A DNA stretch of 64,000 nt, from positions 2,453,444-2,517,443 of the forward strand of contig NW_003314264.1 in NCBI RefSeq assembly GCF_000143415.4, in the 5' to 3' direction. Below are positions 9,444-19,664 of the stretch, one piece after another; within the stretch, counting starts at the first letter, position 1, and every line of letters starts with the position of its first letter. Source of the DNA: Selaginella moellendorffii. Taxonomy: Eukaryota; Streptophyta; Lycopodiopsida; Selaginellales; Selaginellaceae. The translations under genes were made by a program, and so were the position numbers. The notes below the pieces were generated by a model, which was given only the letters and a program-made list of their open reading frames with translations, was not told the DNA's origin and did not search any database.

Positions 9444-10975
9444 CAACAAAATTACCGATTTTACATTTATATAATAAATATAAATGGAGAGTTATTGATG
9501 ATAGATGATAATATTAAAATTATTTATAAAATGCCTTAAAATATTTTTTAATTGTGTTATAAGCTTATATAAACACATTTCACATTATAGAATTAAACTT
9601 CACTACTTAAATATCTATTTTAAAATTATACAAAGGATCAAAATATTAGTGATTTGTAATATAAAAATTTTAAAAATGTTTTATTTGCTATAAATAAATA
9701 ATAGACCTTTGCTACACTTACTCTTGTGATAACAATTATTTCACACTTTTTTCTTTTGTATTTTAGCTAATTGAATAAGTCATTGACATCACACAACCAA
9801 ATTATAAAAAAAATGAGGAAAGGGATTCAATATGTAATAAGGATATTCTAATATAAATATATTTTAGGTTATGATAGTAACTTTAAAAGTTTTAAACACT
9901 ATTTTTATAAGGATTTTTTACACACTCTTGACAAAAGTATCTATAATTAAGAAAATGGAATTAAAAAAACATGATTATAATTTACTAGGGATTTTAAAAC
10001 ATTAATTGTTTTTGTAACATTCAAAAATTCACAAGAGAAAATGCATATATAAAAAGTTAAAGACCACAGGCCTTGTTGGGATAATTGACAAAAATATATA
10101 AGTGATGGTAGAAGAAAATACATGGAAGTTTAAACATCCTTAATTTATATTTAGTGTATGGTAATGTTACTTTTTTTTTTTCAAATGTAGTATAGTATAT
10201 CTTCTATATAATTTATATTTAGTGTATGGTAATGTTACTATTTTTTTTTCAAATGTAGTATAGTATATCTTCTATATAATCTCAAAGAGTTAACACAGAA
10301 AACATTTTAATTTTATTCTTCAACATTACTTTCCATTTAGCTAAATTCTCTTTAATATCCTTTTTAGTAAATTTTCTAAAAAAAGAAAAGGTTTTAATGA
10401 TCTAAGATCCCTTTTGCTAAAAGCTTTTCTTTATTTAGATGCCTTTTGTGCTAAATAATGTATCAAAAATATTTTTCTTTCTTGTGATAGAAAAATTTGA
10501 TTTTTTTAAAAATACATTAACAAAAAAAACAATTGAATAATGCTGCAAGGAATTTGCTTAAGCTTTAGCATATTATCCTCAAGATTTTGAAGACTAAAGA
10601 CTAGAGGGACCAAGAGTGACAAGCAAATCAACTTTTATCCCTTACATTGTGGTTTAATGCCTTGAAAGCATGTAATAATTGAAGATTAATTCAAGAATCT
10701 GAAAGACTGGTTACAAGAGTGAAAGGAATCAAAACCAATGGTACATATTATCCCCAAGATCTCAGAAGACCATCACAAAGATGTTGAAGATTGCTGAAGT
10801 ACATCTGGTTGGCTAGTTGCACTTAATATATAGAGATCCACTTGCATGGGATCTGGCATTGGTTGATCCTTAGGACACTGCATCGTGAAAGCGTAAAAAG
10901 CAAAAGAGAGAAAGCAGAAATGGAAAACGAATAATATATTATCGAAGGTAACAATCATAACTGGGAATCTAAAAC
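9444..10975. other. AT-rich gene-free stretch
   Basis: About 1.5 kb of very AT-rich sequence with poly-T runs and only short chance ORFs. It contains the 68-bp tandem duplication listed separately. Nothing else recognisable is seen. Confidence 0.7.
10142..10278. repeat. 68-bp tandem duplication
   Basis: The unit beginning AATTTATATTTAGTGTATGG and ending TATCTTCTATAT occurs twice head to tail with a period of 68 bp. The only clear difference is in the internal poly-T tract. It looks recent. Confidence 0.9.
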
Positions 10976-12417
10976 TCATGTGTTAAACTTGTGGCGGTCG
11001 TGTGGAGTGGAGTAGTCGATGACGCTTCCAACAGGGATGACGCCATACGGATTGATGGAGGGATGACTTCCGTAGTAGTGCTTTTTGATGTGGTCCATGC
11101 GGACGGTGTCCGAGATCCGATCCATCTGGTACACGTCCTTGACGAAGTTGAAGAGGTTTGGGTACTCACGGATCAGCTTCTTGTTGCACTTGAAATGAAC
11201 AACATAAACCTGGCATAGGTAATGAATTTGAATAAAACTTCGAGAGAAAGCAAGAAAAAAAACACCCCAGAGCTTACTTCGTCGAATCTTATCAGCGTCT
11301 TGAAGAGCCGGAGATCTGCCTCGGTGAAAACGTTTCCGCACAGATACCTCTGCTTTGAGAGGATATCCTCGCAGCGATCCAGCGCATTGAACAGAGCCTC
11401 AAACGCCTGCGACAAGTAAAAGAACTTGGATTCATAAGAAAAACTAAAGAAGAAAAGTTCTGAAGATTTACCTCCTCATAAGGCTTCTGCTTGGTTGCAA
11501 AGCCACAGCGATAAACTCCGTTGTTGATGGAGTCATACACCCAAGCGTTCACTTCATCAATCTTGGCCTGGAGATCTCTCGGGTAAAGGTCGAAATCGGG
11601 ACGCTTTGCAAGATGGTTGAACTCGCTGTTGAGCATGCGGATGATATCAGAGCTCTCATTGTTCACGATAGTTTTCTTTGCTTTGTCCCAAAGAACCTGT
11701 TTACGTCAGGCAATCAAGCTGTGAAAACCTTGAAGGGAAAGAAAGAAACGAAGAAAGAAAGGAAGCGAGTACTCACGGGAACAGTGTACTTTCCAGTGTA
11801 GTTTGGATTGGCGATGTCGTAAAGTTCACGGACAGTCTTGGCATCGTTTATGGGGTCAGGCTGAGCACCAGGTTCCTCGTTGTCAGAGGAAGGAAACGTC
11901 CATCCAAAGTGACTCTCGCCTTCTTTGGTTCTCTCCCACTTTGGTTTTGTGGACTACACGTTACGAGAGAAAGGTGTGAAGATCATCCTCAAGAAAACAA
12001 AAGAAGAAGCTTCTAGCACTTAGAATTGTCCAAAGCAACAAGGATACACGCCAACCATATGAAGCACAAGAATCGAAGAAAACAACACTTAGTTGTCACA
12101 AACAAACCATATGAAACACAGGAAATCGAAGAAAACGCTAGCTTCATGCAAGCGCGAGAAAGCTTCTAACTTCCAAAAGAAAGAAGGAAATTTCTTTGAC
12201 ATACCGTGACGCCAATAGCATGGTCTAAGCCCTTGAGCTTGAGCGTAGCGAAGCACCGGGAAGCCCAGGGACACGCATACGAGATGTAGAGATGGTACCT
12301 ATCGGCCACGGCCGGAATATCACACCCTTCTTTGCTAGAAATCCAGCTGCGAAACGATGACTCGGTGCGCTTGAATTCCCCATCCGTCGATGTCTCATCG
12401 ATCGCCGTCTTTCCCAT
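10976..12417 (-). CDS. Glutathionyl-hydroquinone reductase (ECM4/YqjG-type GST)
   Basis: Five exons (12205-12417, 11777-11953, 11472-11696, 11278-11406, 10976-11209) sum to a multiple of three and give about 325 residues, normal for the family. The N-terminal thioredoxin-like half has the CPWA active site (SYACPWASR); its Cys forms the mixed disulfide that deglutathionylates quinone conjugates. The C-terminal helical half has the YRCGFATKQ and [18 protein letters not shown] motifs of the family. I chose the ATG at MGKTAIDET because homologs begin this way. The upstream in-frame sequence has no ATG before a stop, so a cytosolic protein is most likely. It is divergent from the RF1 gene. Confidence 0.92.
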
Positions 12418-12610
12418 CGCTCGTCCAGCTCCAAATCGCCTCTTCTGGATCCGAGCGGCAAATCGCAGTGATCCTCTGGCGATCCCGACGGAGAGAGCCG
12501 CCAGATTGACTTCCTGTTGCCCGCAACGTGGCAAGCATTTCTTTTCTACTGCGATTTGGATTACTTTGGGCTCTGGTTTTTAGGGTTATGATGCTGGGAG
12601 CTGCCCGGCG
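12418..12610. promoter_or_regulatory. Bidirectional intergenic promoter GHR/RF1
   Basis: Only 193 bp separate the two start codons of divergent genes, so both promoters must lie here or in the leaders. TAGGGTT, a telo-box-like motif common in leaders of this window, is at 12581-12587, about 24 bp before the RF1 ATG. No TATA box is obvious. Promoter function is inferred from position. Confidence 0.5.
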
Positions 12611-14364
12611 ATGGCGATGGCGTCTCCCGGCGTGGAATCTGGGAAGCAGGAGCTTGTATTCCACGCTCATGGGTATGTTCTTGCGAAATGTAGGTGGATT
12701 GGAGACATGGATTTTCTATCTCCAGACAAGCATGCGCCCATTCCCGACGATATTTTGCGAATTTTGGAGAAGAGAATGAGCTCTATTGAAGACCGCCATG
12801 CTTGTCTTTCCAAAGCGCTTCTAGAGGTAAAGTGTAGATTCGGATTTCGTCCTTGAAAATACGATCGTGAATGATTTCAGCCTGGGATTGCGTCAGAAAA
12901 GCTCATCAAGATGAACAAGGAGCTTCGCAATCTGGATTACTCCGTGGATATGATCAAGGCGCTGAGAGCCAAAGAAAAGGTTTGACGTCTAAAGTTTGGA
13001 AAAAAGAGACTCTTTGGTTGAATGCAGGAAGTAATTGGCTTGAAAGAATTGGTCAAAGAGTCCGTTGAAGACGAAGAAATGCGTAGGCTGGCCTCTGGAG
13101 AACTTCAAACGGCCACCAGAGAAGTGAGAGATGCTCAGCACGATGTTCTCCTGGAGCTTATTCCTAAGGATGAAGCTGATAGCAGAGGTTATATTCTCGA
13201 AGTCAGAGCAGGCAAGTGCAACCCATAAGCTTGATGTTTGATATGTTTTATCTAATTTTTAGGAGCTGGAGGTGACGAAGCGTCAATTTTTGCGTCTGAT
13301 CTCTTCAAGATGTAGGCACGTCTTTCTGGTTCATGTCGAATGCTTATTGGATTTCTATGAATGCTCTCAGGTATGAGAAATACGCTGCAAACAACTCATG
13401 GAGGTTTGAAGTTCTGAGCATTACTACCACCGACACCTGAGGTTACAAGGTAACTATCCGGTTCTCCACCGGCGTATCTGAGCTTGTCTTTATAGGAGGC
13501 TAGTGCTGTAATATCTGGAGATGGTGTTTATGGAGCTCTGAAGTTCGAAAGTGGCGTTCATCGCGTCCAGGTACGAAAGTAATTACCGTGGTTTCATTTT
13601 TTTTATATGCATCCGTGTGCAGCGTGTTCCTGTCACTGAGAAGGCTGGGCGTATACACACAAGTACTGCGTCAGTCGCTATTCTTCCCGAAGCGAATGAG
13701 GTTCACTCCAGGTTTACTAAACCTTTGCACTTGCATAGACCATTGATACATGTTTTTTTTTTCTCGTTTTTCTGTTGCTGAAGTTTGACTATGCTGACAG
13801 GTTGATGTCGAGATCCGTAATGACGAGATAAAGATAGACACTTACCGAGCTGGTGGAGCCGGTGGACAGCATGTAAATACTACCTGCAGCGCAGTCCGAG
13901 TTACCCACGCTCCAACAGGTATCGTGGTCGCAATCCAAGACGAACGCTCTCAACACAAGGTAGGCCCTTCAACACGCGTGCTTTGCTACAACTGAGCTGA
14001 GATTGTATAGAACAAAGCAAAAGCTTTGAGTATTTTATATGCTAGGCTGTACGAGCTCGAGCGGTCCCGAGCAGTGGCAAGTCGGTCTGAATTACGACAA
14101 GATCAGGTAATTCAGTTTATTGTCGCAGAACGTTATTTTTTCTACTTTTATAAATTGTCACTCCAGATTGGCTCAAGCGACAGATCGGAGCGCATAAGAA
14201 CGTATAACTTTCCCCAAGGTCGGGTAACTGATCATCGAGTGGGAGTGACGCAACACGCGATTGAGCAAATTATGGAGGGGATTGGTCTGGAAATTTTTGT
14301 GAATGCGCTCAAGATGCAGCACGAAGCGAGCGCTTTGGCGTCGCTCAAAGCTGCAGCAGCTTGA
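12611..14364 (+). pseudogene. Mitochondrial-type peptide chain release factor 1, in-frame TGA
   Basis: About ten exons encode a class I release factor related to the plant mitochondrial RF1 group. The N-terminal coiled region (ILEKRMSSIEDR) is followed by LEVRAGAGGDEA, the codon-reading PVT motif ([12 protein letters not shown]) expected for UAA/UAG reading, the peptidyl-hydrolase GGQ motif ([11 protein letters not shown]) and the C-terminal [11 protein letters not shown] block. One intron (donor at 13212) is GC-AG. A TGA at 13438-13440 interrupts the frame just before GYK, where the Arabidopsis protein has Lys as I recall it. All other exons are open. It may be a young pseudogene, an assembly error or recoded. 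A donor GT at about 13411 could skip the stop but would remove conserved residues. Confidence 0.85.
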
Positions 14365-14559
14365 CTACCCATAAGTTTCACTGTTTTTTTTTCTTCCTAT
14401 GTTATTTTTACCGTGTCAGATGTTGACAATTGGAAGCATTTGTTTGAACGTCAGGTGAGTGTTCCATTATAAATGGCAACAGCACTGACTTGTTTCCATG
14501 CACAGGACCGTCATCGGATCAATGTGCGTGGTCAACATCTTGGTCAGTAGCAGAGGAGG
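14365..14559. other. Short intergenic gap
   Basis: 195 bp between the RF1 stop and the next start codon. It holds a poly-T run and no recognisable element. Confidence 0.5.
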
Positions 14560-15279
14560 ATGGTTCATGAAATGACAGCTGCCGATGGGACGCTACGGGT
14601 GGTTTCTTTTCCTTGGTGCATTAAGTTCCGGAGCGTTTGCAAGAATCTCTTGAAGCGGATGAAACTCATCGGTAGAAGGTCGTCAATTCGTGGGGTGCTG
14701 GTGAAGAGCAGCAGCAACAAGCACAGGATCAGTTGGAGAGCGAGCTTTGCATACAGGCAGCAGCAGAAGCAAAAGCTCAAGAAGTCGGGAAGCAGTTTAT
14801 GGTCGTTTAGTGGCTACAGCAAACTCAAGAACAGCTGCACGGAAGCTTTAGATCGCCAGGAAGTCATCCACCGCAACTTAGAGGACTCTCAGGCTTCGTC
14901 CAGCAGCTTCTCGTTCAAGAATGATGCGGAGGACCTTGGGCATGGCAAAGGCAAGAAGATTTTGTCACCGCATCCTGGCGTGCAGCGCAGTGAGGCTATG
15001 AAGCTCAAATCGAGGTGGGACGAAGTGGTGGAGATGGTTGTAGCGGACAGCTTTGATGATTTGGTGGACTTGGAGGAATTTCTGGGCTACTATATGCTGC
15101 TCAATTGCCCCGTCTTTCGAGCCATGGTGCAGAGGTTTTTTAGCGAGTTTTGTGTGGAGTTTTGCGAGGACGAGGAGCTTCTAGCTGTCAGCCTGTTCAT
15201 CCCAGAAATGCAGGATTTTCCCTCTTTTGGGAATTCTTCTGAAAGGGAATTAGAATGCTTGCCGCCATCGCCTTGCTAG
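14560..15279 (+). CDS. OVATE-family-like protein
   Basis: Single-exon ORF of 239 residues. The N-terminal part is basic and serine-rich (KKSGSSLWSFSGYSKL). The C-terminal segment from about residue 160 (RWDEVVEMVVADSFDD, LEEFLGYYMLLNCPVFR, RFFSEF) follows the pattern of the OVATE (DUF623) domain of plant transcriptional repressors: a short helix, then LEELL-xYL-xLN, then a hydrophobic helix. The match is by pattern and some OVATE residues differ. There are several Met codons near the start (14560, 14572). Confidence 0.55.
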   Translation: MVHEMTAADGTLRVVSFPWCIKFRSVCKNLLKRMKLIGRRSSIRGVLVKSSSNKHRISWRASFAYRQQQKQKLKKSGSSLWSFSGYSKLKNSCTEALDRQEVIHRNLEDSQASSSSFSFKNDAEDLGHGKGKKILSPHPGVQRSEAMKLKSRWDEVVEMVVADSFDDLVDLEEFLGYYMLLNCPVFRAMVQRFFSEFCVEFCEDEELLAVSLFIPEMQDFPSFGNSSERELECLPPSPC

Positions 15280-15913
15280 TTTAAAGGAATAACGTTTCTA
15301 GGAAAAAAGAAAAAACATCGTTAGTAAAGCATATTTTCACCACCATGACTTTTACTTTACATTTTAAAAGTTTCTAAAATATTAAATAGTCTTACCTCCA
15401 TAAAGGTTTGAATAAACAATAGATTAGTTTTGGTTTAAACCAGACGAAAAGGTCGCCTCACAAGAAAAAAGTACCAGTCACTGAAAGTTTCACCTCTCCT
15501 CATCTCTCAGGAATCCACCTCTTTTGGTTTAAGCTTAATTTCGCCACAACCAGCTTGCTCTTGCTGCTCCGCCCAGCACGAGTTTGTGCTAGCCCGCACA
15601 ACAAAAACAAAATAGATTTTGCCCTTGTTGTAAACTCTGTACGGATCAGCAGGAAATCTGATCCAGACGATAATCTTGTTGTGGGCTAGTGACATGGATT
15701 AAGTGGTCTAAAGTCTCTTCCGTACTAAAGCCTTAAAAAGATTTTCACAGAAGTTTAAGTTAAAACAGGATGCCTCATGGATTCTTGCGCAGATTTCACT
15801 CAACTTTACATTCCAACAAATATTCTGATACTGTATCAGAATATTTGTTTGAATGTAAAGTATATTTTCATCGCCCTTAACAGCATACCTAGATTATTTG
15901 GTAGTCAGTAAAA
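15280..15913. other. Intergenic, contains a palindrome
   Basis: 634 bp without a convincing gene. A near-perfect palindrome at 15804-15861 is the only structured feature. The rest is moderately AT-rich. Confidence 0.6.
15804..15861. repeat. Near-perfect 28-bp-arm palindrome
   Basis: The arm TTTACATTCCAACAAATATT...GATAC and its reverse complement are separated by one base, with one mismatch (C against T in the pair). Transcribed, it would fold into a long hairpin with almost no loop. It lies about 50-110 bp before the Dof-like start codon. Confidence 0.9.
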
Positions 15914-16939
15914 ATGACAGAAATGAGAGACGTGCTAGTCAAGGACATCCATCATCTCCAAAACTACCCAGTTTTTGGTTCACAGACATCACAGCAGGCT
16001 TTTGTTACGTTTGGGAGCGTGGGGGAGCTCATGGCCTTCTTGCGACAGCAGCACCCGCTCTGCCCACACGGCTGCGATAGCTCGGCACTCACCAAGTTTG
16101 ACTATTTCGAAAACCACATGCTGATCCAGCCGCGCTACAAGTGCACGGTGTGCAAACGGCACTTCACCCTGGGTGGCACAATACGAGCGAAACGAGCCAA
16201 GAAAGAAGATGGCGGTCGTCCAAGGAAGAGACCCAAGAAGGAGCAGCAGCAGAACAAGTCAAGGGGGCAGTGTCTTCCTCGCGAGATGTTGCCTTCGCCG
16301 ATGATTCCATCGGCCGCAACCAGTGGGAGTCGCGGTTGTGCATCCCCGCGCAGGGCAAGTCGCGGAGCTTCGAGGAGAACGGCGAGGCCATCACCAAGCA
16401 CTACAGGTCAATGCCCTAGTCAACTCGTGGTCCGGGATCAGTCGTTGCCAGTCAACGCCTGTGACCTCGAGGGATACGTGCAAGACGAGGAGATCTTCCA
16501 GGAGGTTGAGAAATTGTGGTGTAAAATGGATTTGGAGGACAAGGGTCCTTCTGTGGAGGACGAGGAGAAGAACTTTCTCAAGGATTTCAATGTCGATGAT
16601 GGTGATGATCTAGATTTACTACTGGGTCTTGAGGAGTTCAGCCGGGAGTTCAGCGACCAACAGGGCCAGGGCACCCGATTCGATTTGGGCGAGGAGCAAA
16701 ACAATTTTGCCATGGAGCTGGTGCGGCAAATGGAGGAAGAACTTCCCATCCCAGTAGTAGATGAGGAGAATGATTTCGCCATGGAGTTGGAGCGGGAAAT
16801 TGAGGAAGCATCTATGAAAGCAAAGGAACAAGCAATGCTTGTATGGAAGGACGAAGTGAGTAAAATTCGAAATCAAGACAATCTCACATTCACCACAAAT
16901 CACATTGGTTTTGGAGGTGCCCAAACTCTTAAATGCTGA
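15914..16939 (+). CDS. Divergent Dof-type zinc-finger protein
   Basis: Single ORF of 341 residues. Residues ~50-95 match the Dof finger: a Cys pair (CPHGC, x3 instead of the usual x2), 22 residues including KFDYFENH and LIQPRYKC, then CTVCKRHFTLGGTIR. Plant Dof proteins bind AAAG cores through this C2C2 finger. A lysine-rich stretch (KRAKKEDGGRPRKRPKK) follows and may be a nuclear signal. The last third is acidic with two FAMEL repeats. The middle (about 16240-16430) is Ser/Arg/Pro-rich in this frame, while another frame there looks more protein-like, so a frameshift pair or unannotated intron is possible. The last 79 codons are duplicated at 1-239. Confidence 0.65.
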   Translation: MTEMRDVLVKDIHHLQNYPVFGSQTSQQAFVTFGSVGELMAFLRQQHPLCPHGCDSSALTKFDYFENHMLIQPRYKCTVCKRHFTLGGTIRAKRAKKEDGGRPRKRPKKEQQQNKSRGQCLPREMLPSPMIPSAATSGSRGCASPRRASRGASRRTARPSPSTTGQCPSQLVVRDQSLPVNACDLEGYVQDEEIFQEVEKLWCKMDLEDKGPSVEDEEKNFLKDFNVDDGDDLDLLLGLEEFSREFSDQQGQGTRFDLGEEQNNFAMELVRQMEEELPIPVVDEENDFAMELEREIEEASMKAKEQAMLVWKDEVSKIRNQDNLTFTTNHIGFGGAQTLKC

Positions 16940-18230
16940 TCGATCAGCAAAAAATGGATGATAAATGAAAAGCATTAGTGAATAGAAGTAATTTTGTTTT
17001 TGGAACAAGTTCATTACATTATTTGTTTTTCGGTGAAGAGTTTTTCATGAAAAAAGACTCACCCATCCCTTGTGAAAGAAAGAAAAAAAGAAATTAGGGC
17101 GAATTAGGTCTCCATAAGGTCGTCCCCGGAGGCAGAGGAGCCGGGATGCTGTGATTGTCAACCGAGCAGGTATTCTGGTGGCACCAATCGCGCCCTCGCC
17201 GACAATGCAGCGATCGTCCTAGCGATCGATCGATCGATCGATCGCTCGCTCCGGAGAAGAGCAGAGAAATGATCTGGGCAGGATTCGCGTACGCCGCGGG
17301 CGCCGCGATCGGCCACAGCTGCATCGATGCCAGCAGGAAATGGGCGTCCCAGCGCTTCTCGGACCGCGAGCTCGTAGCTCTGGTGGCTCTCCTGGACGCG
17401 CTGCTCCTCTCCTCCATGGCGCTCCTCTCCGGCGGCTTCGATCTCTTCTCTTTGACGCGGCTGGACACCGAGTACGTCGCCGCGCTCCTCGTCACCGCGG
17501 CGATCAAGGCTCTGGTGGGGTTCATGTACCAGCGTGCTCTCCACGTCTCCCCTCTCTCGGTCACTGTTCCTTATCTAGCTTTCACTCCAGTTCTTCTGGT
17601 TTTTACGAGCTATGTGATCATCAACGAGCTCCCGAGCTCGCAGGGGCTCATGGGAATCGTGGTGGTCACTCTCGGCGGCTACTTCCTCGCGCTGGATCAC
17701 CCGGCGGAGGTGGAGGTGAAGAAATCCGACGAGCCCCCGGGCAAGATCGTCTCGGTTCTTCCTTTGCTTCCTTGGAACTCGTCCAAGGCTTGTGACAAGG
17801 TCCCAAAGTTTTCCACCGATGGCGATGGTGTCGTGTTGGATCTCAGTGAGAAGAACTCCCCTCCGGTGGCGATTCCTGGAGGGAATTCTTCCTGGTGGCC
17901 ACAGATTCAATGGTAAAGATTTCTCTCTCTCTCTTTTTTCGCTTTTCCTGTTCTAAAGTTTGCAAAAGGGAAGAGGGGACGCTCCTCATGCTGGGTGTTG
18001 CAGCGTTACTGAGCATAAGTAACAGGTTCGTTTTCTCGAGATTCATTTATGGCTTCTTAGCTCCATTGTCTTTGCAGCCTTGACAAAATGGCTGGTCACT
18101 TGGCACCATCGCTTCTCAATTTTGCTGCTCTCCAACGAGGCTTTACGGCCGTTCCCGTGGTTTTATATCTACTTGTCACAAGGTTGGCTTGTTTATCTCT
18201 CTCAGGTGATAGCTTGGCTGACTCCTGCGT
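16701..18230 (+). repeat. Segmental duplication, copy B (direct)
   Basis: Second copy of the sequence at 1-1524, running from the Dof-like C-terminus to the middle of EamA intron 3. This copy is continuous with complete genes on both sides, so it looks like the source arrangement. Confidence 0.95.
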
Positions 18231-18687
18231 TCTCTTTTACAGCCCAAAGTCATTCTCGCTTTTGATTCACTTCTTTCCAGTGCTGCTGGCCATCTCTCTG
18301 TTTGAGGTCGTAGCCTTCATTTGCTACCTCAAGAGCTTGGAGATCCTGCTCGTCTCGTACGCTGTTGCGGTAAGCAATCTCTTCCTGCCTCTCTTTGTTT
18401 TCTCTTTTCTCCACTTCTTTGGTCTTTTCTCTCCTTTGTTTCTGGCTCAAGAAAAGCAAACCGGGGACTTTTCTAATGCGGACTTTGAGTGCAGGCTAAG
18501 CGCAGCAACGTGCTACTCTCAGTTTTGATAGGAAGAGTGGTGTTCAAGGTAGCAAATGGTCGTCCCGCAGCTTTTGAAATTGTCTTCCTTTTGACTCGTT
18601 TGACGTCCTTTGCAGGAAAAGATATGGAGGCGATTGCCATTCATTTTGATGATGGTTGGCGGAATGACGCTTATTTTGCTGGCTTAA
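17269..18687 (+). CDS. EamA/DMT-family membrane transporter
   Basis: Six exons (17269-17912, 17969-18025, 18078-18182, 18243-18369, 18495-18548, 18616-18687) total 1059 nt and encode 352 residues. The protein is strongly hydrophobic, with repeated helices (LVALVALLDALLLSSMALL, GIVVVTLGGYFLAL, LLAISLFEVVAFICYL, LPFILMMVGGMTLILLA) and the duplicated EamA fold of the drug/metabolite transporter superfamily. A hydrophilic loop of about 70 residues separates the halves. The substrate cannot be read from sequence. The start MIWAGFAYAAG begins directly at the first helix. A truncated twin lies at 563-1524. Confidence 0.85.
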
Positions 18688-18802
18688 AGCGAATTTCGTT
18701 GGTAAACCCTAAACCCTGAACAAAAGGAGAAGAAAATTCTTGTAGTTGGAACTGTGGATATATCTTGTAAAAACTAGTCATTCTATTTCCTAGGGTTAGG
18801 TT

Positions 18803-19312
18803 ATGGGAGCACTGGGCTGGACAAGGGCGCATTTTCTTCCCCCTCTCCCTCCCTCGCCATCGCGGCACAAGAATTCGCTCTTCTTGGTAAATGGGAGAAA
18901 TGCGCCCGCGAGGAGGAGCCGGTTACGCTCCCAGTCGTCATCCAAGCAGGAATCTGGCGCAGAGGAATCCGCGCGCATCGCGCCTCTTGACTTGCCGGTC
19001 CAGGAAGGATCCCAGGAATCCCAGGACTCCTCAGCACAGGGCGAGCTTCAACAAGCTCGCGGGCAGCAGGAGCAGCAAGAAATTGGCGAAGCTCTGCGGA
19101 AGCTGAGAAAGCAGGCCGCGCCATCGCCAAGCTCGGTGGGATTTTGGGAGGGATTGGCGCAGGAGATTGGGATGATCGAGTGGCCAAATCCGGGCAAAGT
19201 GTTTGGGACCACGGTGGTAGTCCTTAGCATCATCTTTGCTTCCTCAATCGTGCTGCTCACTGTAAATTTCCTCCTGGCTGAGCTCTCGGACGTAGTCTTC
19301 AAGACCCAATAG
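18803..19312 (+). CDS. SECE1: Plastid SecE preprotein translocase subunit
   Basis: Single exon, 169 residues. The first ~60 residues are rich in Ser, Arg and Pro with few acids, as expected of a chloroplast transit peptide. The C-terminal ~60 residues (GFWEGLAQEIGMIEWP, then one long transmembrane helix TTVVVLSIIFASSIVLLTVNF) are the SecE core: an amphipathic helix with the conserved E-x-x-x-I-x-WP and a single membrane span that clamps SecY. It acts in the thylakoid Sec translocon. TAGGGTTAGG lies right before the ATG. Confidence 0.88.
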   Translation: MGALGWTRAHFLPPLPPSPSRHKNSLFLVNGRNAPARRSRLRSQSSSKQESGAEESARIAPLDLPVQEGSQESQDSSAQGELQQARGQQEQQEIGEALRKLRKQAAPSPSSVGFWEGLAQEIGMIEWPNPGKVFGTTVVVLSIIFASSIVLLTVNFLLAELSDVVFKTQ

Positions 19313-19664
19313 AGATAACGCGCCAATGAGGTGGCACCGCGTGGCGCCTTTCATGCTGACACGGCTGCTGTGTCATCATCAATTTTGCCACCTTTTGGAA
19401 AAACAAAGCTTTGCCTCAAAATTTTCTTTTCGCAATTCTCACAGAAAATCCACAGTAAAAACCTGCGAGTGTACAATCTTGGAAAAACCGCGTTGTTTCT
19501 TTATATATGTATTTACGTATGTTGTTGAAACTCTTCTTCTAGTAGGATTGTTGTTGGTCGATCGTTGTCTCGCTCTCCAAGAACCAAAAAAAAAAAAAAA
19601 AAACACAAAAAAAATCCTCCTCTCAGGGGAAAAGGAGAAGAGAAAGCAATACCTCCACAGCGAT
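19313..19664. other. Intergenic, convergent 3' regions
   Basis: 352 bp between the SecE stop and the stop of the DUF506 gene on the other strand. It has an 18-nt poly-A run at about 19586-19603 and otherwise looks like 3' UTR of the two convergent genes. Confidence 0.6.
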
